This document shows, piece by piece, positions 46,501-58,500 of a stretch of 64,000 nucleotides of DNA. Every line of letters begins with the position of its first letter. The stretch's first letter is position 1. The stretch lies in contig JAJVDF010000416.1 of assembly GCA_022410635.1 (NCBI GenBank), forward strand, positions 1,077,508 to 1,141,507. Reading direction: 5' to 3'. The notes beneath the pieces were generated by a model. That model worked only from the letters and a program-made list of their open reading frames with translations. It ran no database searches and was not told the DNA's origin. This DNA is from Tretioscincus oriximinensis. Lineage: Eukaryota > Chordata > Lepidosauria > Squamata > Gymnophthalmidae. Position numbers and translations under genes: made by a program.

Positions 46501-49500
46501 TAATCATTAATTTGTTTTCTTTTTGATAATCATATTACTAGCCTGTAGTTTTCCACATGATTATTTGAAATAGGCCCACTATTTCAATCAAATATATTGA
46601 ACTTTATTTTCATCATACACAGGAATCATACACAAGCTGTGTTAAAAACCTGATGGAACTGTATTTAGCTGAATCAGTGAGGAATTTCTGAAAATCTCAC
46701 AGTGATGCCACATTTGTGCCATATAAGATTACCTACAACTTGTCAAGAAATATTCAGTAAAAAATAAATAAAATTTCAGCAGTTTAGACTGACACAAGGT
46801 ATCATATAGAGCACCTGACAGCTTCAAACTCTAATTGTAGTTTGTGATTGCTATAACTTAGATCTTGCCATTGCTTTGTTGGTTTAACTTACGTTTAATT
46901 CTTTGAAAACAGAAGAAATGTGACTATAATGGTTTGATTTATAATATTTAGATCTTTGGTTGTGGATAGAAAAGCTAACACTACTCTAGTTGCTGACAAT
47001 CAGGGGAGCTTTTTGGTTACTGCTGCACACAAGAACGTAACAGGGGCCCTGCTGAAGTCTGGAGGTAGTTTTGAGACATCAGTTATCTAGTCACCTTTTC
47101 AACACCATACATTACTCCAATAACACAAACCTCCTTAAATGATGTCATCCAAGAAGCACAGATATTGTACACTGGTTATTGTAAGTGAGGTATTCAGAAC
47201 TTTGATCATTCTGATTATCTTTTATTGTACTTTTTCCAATTACATTTGTATATTTTCTGACATTAGGTGACCAGAATGGTACATAATGTTCCTAATGTGT
47301 CAATTTAATTGTCATCAACTTAATTTTCACTTCCTTCCTGGATGTCCTTTTTTCACTGTTTCTGTTTACTCGATTGACATCTTCATTGACTGTCCACATC
47401 ATAATCTCCACATCCCTTTCCTGGTCTGTTACAGAAAGCTTAGTCTCCATGAGATTATAGTTGCAATTGGTGCGTTTGTCCCATTTTGCATTGCTGAATT
47501 TGAATTTCATTTGCCACTTTGTTACCCAAACAGTGCTATCTCAATACTTACCACTTCTTCTAGATCATCTATGAATAAAGTCATATCAGCACAATGGTTC
47601 TGTCTGAACACCTCTATGGCTGGTGTATCACTTGTGTTCCTGTCTATACCCTGTCCTATGTATACAGAATGTACTAGCAAGAAGCAGGGTCTCTCTTAGG
47701 CAAGCCCAGTACATGGAATAAAAACATAAGAACATAAAAGGAGCCCTGCTGAATCTGGCTGGAGCCTGTCTAATCTATTATTCTCACACACACAGTGGCC
47801 CACCAATTGCACCTGGGTAAAATCTTCATCTGTTCTTGCCTTCCTGCAAATGATGTTTCAGGAACCCTGTCTGTTGCTCCATCCTGGAGGTAATACCAAG
47901 AGATCCATCCCAGTAGCTATTTATACCCTTAGTGTCCATGAACATGTCTAATCCTATCTCAAAGCTATTTAGGCTGCTAGCTAGCACCACTTCTTCTGGA
48001 AGTAAATTCCAAAGGCCGATGGAATAATTTCCTTTTCTGTCCTCACTCTTCTGCCCATCAGTTTCAAGGAATGCTCCCTGGCCCTAGTGTTATGTGATAG
48101 AGTCAGGTCACCTCTTAAATATCGATGTTTGAAACATAGTTATAAAGGGGTAAAACAAATTGTTTTCAATACCATTTTTTATGATGACTTGTTTTCAATA
48201 CCATTCCTTATGATCTTTAACATTTTTTTGCTGCTGTTGCACACTGGGTTGACACCTTTGTTGAGTTGTCCACCACACCTCACATCTCAGATATGCACTA
48301 AAAAATAATCTAGAACCTGTGCCAAACATGTCAAACTTTCAGCTAACAAATCTCCTATCGACAGTTTGCGTACCTATAACTATTAACAGATACTTTCAAA
48401 ATGGATGTTAAAAAGTTCGTTATCAGAAGAAGATACTGGGGGTAGACTAAACTGAAATCATAGAGTTGAGACAGTGGCTAATCCATTATCAGATAAATGA
48501 GAAGTAATCCTGATCCTATTCAATAGTAATAGGAGGATTCTCACCTTAGAACGATCAGGATCACAAAAGTCTAACAGGGTATCACACACATGATATCCCA
48601 GAGATTTGAGATCTTCATAAGTAAAGTGGGTGTTACACTTACTGCCTGAAAAAAAACCCACAAATATATATACATAATTTGAGACTTTAGTTATTAACTT
48701 TTTAATACATTGTACTATAATGCTACGATGTCATATTATACATTCCCCACTTGAGTAAGTTAGGAGAATATAAAAATGTTAATACAAGTATTCCAAACAG
48801 AAGAAAGGGCTATTTTTTCAGCCAAGGCATAGAATAAAGAAATATATCTTGACCAGACACCTGAAGGCATACAGTGATAACACCTGATGCAAGCACCAAA
48901 ATTTTCCACAGGGATCCGTTCACATCTTCCCTATCTTTCAACTTCTCTAGGTGGCAGAACAGCCAAGAAGCAGCACAAAAAACACATGCAGATTTATGTG
49001 GGACTTTAGATACCTGAAGCCCAAACTACTGAGGAACTTGTTAATTAAGGGATTATAATTTAACTTCATGAGACGATCCCATTGAATCGGTCTCTATTTA
49101 CTCCCAAATTACACAATATATGCTCATGAGCAAACTTCACATAGTTCTTGCACAATTCTTTGGATTTTTTTTTACCACCTGATTAAGCTTATAAGATCAT
49201 TTTATTGCATTATTTATAGCATAAGAAGAATATGGTTTTTATACCCTGCCCTTCTCACCCAAAGGAACTCAGAGCACTGTAGTGGTACTCATTTATCTAC
49301 TCACAAATTTATTTGCTTTTGAACAGCTGAATTGGCTGAAGCTAACGCCAGTAGAGGGCACTCACCCCTCTCCACAGCTGACACAGGGCTTTGAACTCCG
49401 ATATCTCTGTTGAATTTACACAGCAACAACCGTTAAAGTTGTTCTTTAATACCTGGTTAATCTTATACCAATCTATTTCAGAACTTCACTATATATTTCA

Positions 49501-52500
49501 CTTAGGGGAATACAATTCTGTTGTGAATCAAAGTTTGAAATTAGAAAAGTCTTAATACATGCAATTGCCCATAAAATATGAAAAGATTATATATGATCAC
49601 TGCATGAAGAATACCATTCATTTTTTCTTTTCCAGAAAAGCACCTTTTCTGACTTTATAGAGATGGCAACTTACCTAGAGTTGACCCACCAAAAGTAGAT
49701 TCCATTGTGTAACTATTTGTTATTCCCATTCGCCACATCACAACCCGCCCTGTTCCTTCTTTACACTTTTGAATCTTAAACTTGCAGCTGCTAAAAGAAA
49801 ACTGAAAAATATTCAATTAAGAATTAAAAAGAATTAAACATCAAAAAATGATGTCACTTCCAACCCCACCCCAGAAGTGATGTCGCTTCCACCCCACCAT
49901 TGAAAGTGATGTGATGTCACAAATTTCTTCCATGTTTTGTGAATTTATCATGTTTCATTGATTTCTCATGTGCTTTATGGATTTCTCACACGCTTCACGT
50001 GCGTGTTAGTGGATGATTTCCATATGCAAATTGGCATGGATATGAATTACCCTAGTGTGGGCCTCAGAAAATCTGGGCACTCTACTCAGTATTAATGCTA
50101 CCTATGCTGACATCTTGCTACTATTTCATTTTCATACCTTTCCCTCACTCCACCAGCATCACTAAATTTAAGATGTGATACCTGCTCTTATATTTTAAGG
50201 GTGAGGCTATGAACCTAAAAGTACAAGTGAACATTTAAAAATTACTTATATAGTTTAAAATGTAGGTGGTTTTTATACAAATTATTAAAGATGTAAGAAA
50301 TTTGTCTATTGTTATAAAAATATCTGACCTTCAGAAACATTTTAGATTATCTCACTAAACACACACACACGTGATAATAACTTGATCCACCAATTAATAA
50401 ATAAATAAAGATGAAACTAAAGACCAAAGTACAAACAGAAATAACAAATGTAGAATGCCTAGCATTTAATACTAAATTAAATATGATTCTTGTTGTGGAT
50501 GCTCATTTTTAGAGGACTGTGGTCACAGAAAAAACTGCATTGCATAGTTTTAAGAAATAAATATCTTAAAAAAATATCCTTTCTCACTTTTCTATCTTGA
50601 TCTTCCATGCTCACCAGGTTTCCATGACCCTAATTTGTTAGCAGGCCATAACAGCCGTTTCCTGGACATTAGAGTGTCTGTGCCTTCCATGCTACTTTGT
50701 CTAAATAGCGAATTACCCCAAGAATTATATTATATGGTAAAGATGTGCAGAATCAGAAACCTGAGAATATGATAAGGTGTTCTTGTTTTATATCTGTCCC
50801 TTGAATTTCAAATTTGCCATGGGAATTGTTTTTTTACCATGCCTTATTTGTGAACTAAGCCCAGGAACTCACCTTATCTGGAATATTTTTGCTCAACATA
50901 AGTGGAAAAATTTGCTCATGGAGAAATTGTTCAGGTACATATTTGTTGTTACAGCCATACATGAAGATGTTATTCTTCCTGCTGTGACCATGGAAATCAC
51001 AGTAAAGCAGAATTTCACGTTCCTCAAGGACTCTTTCCAAAAAAGGATACAAAGACACCAAGATCAAATTAAACATAAAAATGCTTACTATTTGTTTTCT
51101 ATTTGTATAGACAAGGTACACTTCAGAAAATCCTTTATCTATTTAGTTCTTTGTAGCTGTGCAATGATGTCATACATGCATGCACAGTGGTCCCATCTGC
51201 TCCCAACTACATTCAGTCTTCTTCCATGATCAGATACAATGATATAAAATGCTTTATTACTCACCTCTGGATCATAGCACGAGTATGCCAAATACAGGGA
51301 AAGTAATCCTTCAGTTCCGTTCTATAGTTCCTATTCAAATCTCTTCCTGCCAATGAGCAACGATAATTTCCTACAATAACTCCATCTGGGTTTAGCATGG
51401 GTACAATCTTGAATATAAAAATATCACGAAGAAGCTGAGCATCAAGAGAATCGCTCAAGATGAAATCTAGAAAACCTCTCATTACCCAGGAACTATTCGT
51501 CTCTCCAGGATGAACTCTGGCACATAATACAATAGCTTTCTTTGCAGAAGAAATAATGGAACTTTTTGATGGGTTGGTAATGGTGAGGAGATATACTATG
51601 TTTCCAGCTAAACTGTTACACAAAGGTCGGAGTTTGCAGTACTGTGAACGAAGTGGATCGTTTACCAGATTTAGGAGATAATGCTGAAGCTCTGAATAGG
51701 TGTATGGATAGAAGTGAGCAAAATAACAAGTATCATAGTCATATGGAAAGCACACAGTCCAGGTGAGGCAATACAAGGTTTGACCATCTTCTGTGTTATA
51801 CTTATAATATCTGATGTTGCTACCATCTCTCCTCCAGCCAATACCACGTGCATTAGCATCCTTGTGAGAATAAAGAAGAGGTTTCATTCCCATGCTGTAG
51901 AGACTCTTGGATTTCATTAGATTAACAATAGTGAAGCGGTAGGTAATATCTTTTCTTGTATTTTGTACTCTGAAGTAGTACCACTGTGTATGCTTGCTAG
52001 TATAAAGGTCTGTCCGCAGTGTGAGTTCGTATTCATATTCACCTCTGAAAGAGAACACAAAAAGGAAAGCATTTAGAAATTCCTAAAATTTTCCTTTTAC
52101 ATAGGTAACTGGGTGGCATGGTATTAAAATTCTACAGACTTATTTAACTTATTTTGAGACAGCAATAGGCTGATTTCTTGTCAGGAGCTCTATATAAGGA
52201 AGAAGCAGCCAAAACGCATTCTGGATATTGCATGTGTTCTTTACCCTGATCTGATATTTTGATTCATTTTCATGAGGAGGATAAATCCCTCAAACATCCT
52301 GACCTTTTGAAATCTTTATTAACCACAGCTAAGGCCAAAGTCACTCTGCATTGGAAAAAGACAAACTCCATTAATATTAAAGCCTGGCTGGCTGGAACAT
52401 GGTCATAGTTCTTAATAACCTTAATAAAGATGGAAGGACATATCTTTGTGGCCTAGTTCATCCTTTGAATCTTTTTTCAATTCTCACCTTGTTTCAATTT

Positions 52501-55500
52501 CACCCATTTGGCTTTCAAATTGCCCTAAATGTTGGCCTTCCTTGCAGGACTACGCCATTGACTAGGAGTAGGAGCATTGTCTTTATTCTATCCATTGAAG
52601 TAAATATGGTTACTTTTCTTCTTTTTTTCTGTTGCTTTGTTTCATTTTATTTTGATACTGTTACTTACTCAATCCCTAAATATTTGTTGTCAGACTTTAC
52701 AAGCAACATTTAATGATTATATATAGTCATGATCTTAAATGTCACAAGTTTGCAATTTATAGCCACGATTTACTGGAAAGTTTGTATGTACTTCACATTT
52801 TGTTAAATAGACTGACCAGATGACCCCTTTCTGGGGGGGAAACCCCCCTCTCGGGGGGAGGGGCAATTTCCCCATTTTTTGCTAAGGAAAAAATAATTTT
52901 TTTAAGTTCAATGCACCACTATTAGGGAGCTCTGGCAACTGGGGTCAGCTCATGAAGGCACTCTCCACTTAGTGAAAAAAATGTAAATTTCTCATTTACT
53001 TCCAAAAATTCTAATGCACTTTGAAATTTCTCACGTGCTTTGAAAAATTATCGGGAGGAGATTTTGGAGGGAGTATGCATGTTGGTGAGTGATATGCAAA
53101 TTAGTGTGAATATTAATTACCCCAATATGGGCCTCAGAAAATCTGGTCAGTCTATTAAATTAATATGAACTTACATTTATGTCCTGGAAGTGAATGGCTC
53201 CACCCAAAAATATTCTGTCCCGGTCTCACATACTAAAGAAACAGGATTTGATCTCAAAGGAGACTGAAATATGAATAAAAGCAAATTACTTGGGTTTCTG
53301 GACCACTTTTGGCAGGGAAATCTCAGGAAAATCCCCTTTGGGACTAGTACTGACCTAAAACATTTTATATCAACTTTAACAGAAAAGGAAGCCAACACTG
53401 AATTAATTCCTTTTCTATCACACTTTAATAATCGGGATGCAACCTTAGTCCATCCCTAGAATAGAATAAATCCTACACTATAGTTTGGTCATAGTGTCAT
53501 TGTTTCTAACACATTTTTTTCTTGGAGTAGTAGAGGAACAGCTCTTTTGATCAGTTATTCAGCTTAGTTGAGGGGAGGGGAGAGGAAGAAACTAAGTGTT
53601 TAGGCAGCAGTGGCAGCAGCAGCAACCCTAGCGAAGTGCACCAAATCAAGGAAAGGCTGCTGTGTGATGGGAACTCATGGTCAAAAAAGGTTTGGTGTGT
53701 TGCAATCACTCTAGTGGCAGCAGCCATGACCAGCCACCACTGTGTGGGAGGGGTGGTGTGCCATCGTGGGGGAGGTGTAGAGGGACTTGTGTGTTGTTAG
53801 GAACCATGTGCCACCCGCCGTGTGTGTGTGTCAGTGTGCCATCGTGGGGGAGGGGACTAATTTCTAAATTGTGTCGTGGTTTTGGACACTTAGATTATGG
53901 TAACCCTATTTGAGTGAGATTGACAGGTTATAAAAATCAGATTCTTCTTCTTCTTTTTAATGTGTCATAAAGGTTTGGATTAGATTTCTGTTTTGCATGA
54001 GAAATGGATACTATATTTTGTATAAAATACAAATCAACTTATAACTTTAAGTAAATATGTTGCACTGAAATCTCACTATGTACCTCTTAAAGACACAAAA
54101 TATGACATGACAAAGCTAACGAAATGTCAGCAAAATGTTCCAGGTTACAATCATCATTTATTTTTTATTTTAGATTGTTCCTTTTACTCACACCTTCACA
54201 GCTTTCTGGAGGTTCCCACTCTCAAAACGAGATTCAAACAACAGAGATGTGTCTTCTGGACTTCTTAAGGAAAATGAAGCTGACTTGATGGGCTCTCTTC
54301 TTGATTCTCCAACTTGAGAACCAATAAAATAAGTACCTTTGGCTGCTGCAGAAAAATAAGCATAGGTGCAATAATTGCAGATTTTGATTTTATCAACAGA
54401 TGTAAATCTATGATGCAACCCAGAACAACTATAAACACTAAACACTGATAATCAGCTGCAACTGAAAAAGTTAAACCATGTGTCCCTATGAATACTATAT
54501 CACATTATTTGCAACATCCATATAATTTAATACTGTAAGAGTTGCACTTATGTTCAATCCAGATGTAAAGTCTACTTTTAGNATTTAATGAGAGATGTTT
54601 CAGAAAATAGTCTATCATGACATTTTCAGATTGTATATAATTTTATAGTCAATGTTATCTGTAATTCAGTTGTGATTGTGAGATATATAAAATTAATTAT
54701 TTTTTAAAATTTGGATCTGAGATACTGTGTAGTTGCATAGTTTTCCAAATCCTTTTTTATCTTGCGTATTCTTCAGTTAACATGTCAGGTACACTAACTG
54801 CAATTCTGTTGATTAACAATTATTCTAACAACNCATGCCCACTGCCCAAAGACTTAAATATATTCAAAAGAAAATTCTAATTGGGAAAAAATACAAGTCA
54901 AGTATTTCTAGCTCTCAATACTGATTTTAAACGAAAATGATTTGTTTTAATTCATGCTATTTAGATGTGATGATATTCCTGTGGATATAAACAAACTTGT
55001 GGTTGTAAATTAAATAGTCTATGTGGCATGTACTTTACAGCACCTTATGAAAAGATTAAGATAAATATTAAGAATTGGCATTGTAAAAAACCAAAAACTA
55101 TTCTGTGTAGGATTAGCAACACCAAAAGAAGAAGAAGAAGAACTGGGTTCTTATACCCCACTTTTTCTCACCTTTCAAAGGGACTCAAAGCGGCTTACAA
55201 GGGTGTTTTGCCCGAAGGCTCACACTCTATCTTCCCCACCAGAATCTGGTGGTTCCCATGTATCTACTTGCAGTCAGTTGCAATTTCTTGCAATTCTTGC
55301 TTTCGAATAGCTGGATTGGCTAGAGCTACAGGCTAGTGGGGTGCTCAGCCCTCCCCACGTCTGCAATAGCATTNNNNNNNNNNNNNNNNNNNNNNNNNNT
55401 CTGGTGGTTCCCATGTATCTACTTGCAGTCAGTTGCAATTTCTTGCAATTCTTGCTTTCGAATAGCTGGATTGGCTAGAGCTACAGGCTAGTGGAAGGTG

Positions 55501-58500
55501 CTCACCCCTCCCCACATCCGACACAGGGCTTCGAAACCCGATCTCCCAGGCAAGAGACGAATTCCTAAGCGACTGAGCTATCCGTGCTGTATCTTTTTCA
55601 AACTGTATCAACTCAGAATTTAAAAAATTGCATGCATCTATTTTAAAGTAAGAAAACCATGCCTTTCAATATCTTTAATACAATTATTTCTTAAACAAGG
55701 AATCTGGGTACTTATGAACCTGATGAAATATTTAAAGGCATTTCAGCTCAAGCAACTGATAATAGGTCTTTACAGAGTAGACCCACTACTGAAGTGAGAT
55801 ATATTTGATTATTATGCTTTAAAAAAACTTAGTGAAATAATGTTTTAACTGGGATTTTCAAGAGAGAAATAGTGTAACTAAACATACTAAATACAGTATT
55901 TTAAGTCTGTTAAAGTGAAATAGTGAATAATAAAGTTACATACAATTTTCTCTGCTTTCATATTAATGACTCATTTACAGAGAGAGGTACCTCCCCCACC
56001 CTTGTCATTCATTATTACTTTTGAACCTCTTTTGGAACATATTAGAAGGGAACACAATATATGGAAAATTATAATATCAAGGGAATTAATTTGAAATCCT
56101 GAGCTATGTGGACTCGTTAAAATTTACTGCAGACCATTATGAGTAGAGGCAAGTCTTCATGTAATAATTTCAGTGTTCCAGAAGACCTCAAAATTAAAAG
56201 TTAAACTAAACAAATCATAAATAATGTTTTAAAATGTTTCCTCCAATGTACTAGTTTCCATACAATATCTTACTGGATTAAGAATCCAACAAAAACATAT
56301 TAGATATTTGGGTCTGATAATCTTAAAATGTTTTTATAATATTACATATATGCTGTAAATTTTCAAAAGTGTTAAATCACAACCAAAGCTGATCTTAATC
56401 ACATTAAGAATATTTTCCTTTCATAATTAGGCTGAATTGAGCAACAAAAACAAAAAAATCTGAAAATTCTGTTTCTTTTTCAAGTATTTTTTGTATATTC
56501 TCTGCGAATTTTTTTTAAAAAGAACTAAATAGATTAATAACTAAATTTGTATTACTTGATCAAGAATCTAAGATCTATGAGCACTTGGGTGTATATTTAA
56601 TGTGGAATTGTATTTTCAGTTGTTCTAAATAGCATAAGAACTATTGGAACAGAGACTGAGTTATAATGTTCTCTTTTTCCTAATTTCGTGTATGTTTTAT
56701 TTTTGTTCTTGATCTATTAAGTAAAAATATAATCTTGAAGAATATATATTAAACAATTCATTTCATTTTTAATGTAATAATATTAGGATGTTTCAAAAAT
56801 AAAATTATCTTTGAGGTTATGGTTATTTTCAATGCTGTATGGGGCTTGAGTAAAATACATTCTATTTGTGTTATGATAATTTAATATCATACTTTTTATG
56901 CAAGTACCTTGGTCTATGAAATATACAACAGTTCCACAGTTCTCTCCCATTACTTCTGGAGTCATTTCATTTCCTGTTGACTGGTAGAAAGGTTCAGGTT
57001 CAGGGGGAACCCATTCTGATAAAACACATAGTGACAGATATGTTTTTACTAAGATCTTGTTTGATTAAAAAAATGAACTATTTTTCTCTTCTAGCTAAAT
57101 TCTCATGCTACTATATTCAGTATCTATTTCCATGTCCACTCTAAGATTGTTATAGCTTGTCAATTTATACAAACAAATAATAAAATAACAATAAAATGTT
57201 AGATTACCAATGTGCTTAGTATGATCGTCAACTACTTCACATTCTGTTGGCCAGAATGGTGTTAAAAATAAATTTGTGTCACTGGGAACAGAAAAAAGAT
57301 TCCGAGGTTCTCGCAAGCGCAGAATACCAGGAACATCTGACCGGTCAACCATAAGTTGCCTGCTTTTAAGAATTGCCGTCTCCCTCATAACTGAACCTAC
57401 CAAGGGAAAAGAAAACCACGCATAACTCATTTATTGACAGATAAACAGGCAGCTTTGATTGTTGAACCACGCATTTCATATGAAGTAATTTTTTATCATA
57501 TCAATTTTGCAGCTTACTTACAGAATATTTTTTTCTTTGAATCCTGTTCTTCTCCTTCTCTCCTGTGAATGTTCCCTGGCTTTGATGGAGCATAAGAGCT
57601 CTTCTTCCAACTTTCAAAAGGTAAACCTGGTTTTTCTTTTTCTAAAGAAAATTACAATCACTGTGAAATATCAATTTGAACACCACAACTGACAACTCAA
57701 AAACTAAGCATGTTGGAATTACTTCTGAGTAAACACAAACTTTTTTCACATTTTTTCACCATTCTGGAGGCAACAACACAATAAGTCCACCTCTGATCAT
57801 ATGCTGTTTCCCCTGACATCTGTGCAAAAAACAAGAAGTGATCCCACCAAAATGTGTGCTGCTTGATATGATCCTGTTCCCACTGGAGAAAATGATCTAA
57901 TTTGAAAGAGAAGGTGAGGCAGAATATGAATTGAATCCTGTTTCTTTTATTTGAGGGCAGAGAGAACTGAGCGGGGGAAAGAGAGGGCTGGAACCTACCT
58001 GGGCCAATAGTCAATTTCTTGTGCCTAAATGTCCTTTTTCAGGAAGAAAATCTGTGGAACTGAAGCAAGTCGTGTTGATAACAATGAAACTGTAGGCCTT
58101 ATTGATGCATTAAATACTGTATTTATAAATTGTTGGTCTGCCAGACACTTACTGAAAGCCTCTCAACAAAAATATGCTTCTTTTTAAAGGCTAAGATGCT
58201 TATGAAATATTTAGTGAAACAAATGAAGGAGTCGAAATTTTACTTTGAGCTCCTTGAACTATCTTTGAGTTCCAGGAGATAAAAAAATTACCAAAAAAGG
58301 GTTCTAACTGGAATATTATCATTCCTCTACTTTTCTTGTAGAAGTGCTTTGCCAGTAGCCACTGATAATATTAAGGCCTACATTTCCAGACAAGAAGGCA
58401 CAAGTCTAGATCCCTTACGGTCTTTTCCTTGGATGAGTTTACCTGAAGTCTATCTTCTGTGGTCTATATGCAAAGGTACAGTAATTCTTACAGGGAAGAA

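Noticed and set aside
47286..47699. 137-codon plus-strand frame
   Set aside because: It is the wrong strand of an old CR1 copy; wording matches CR1 antisense sequence.
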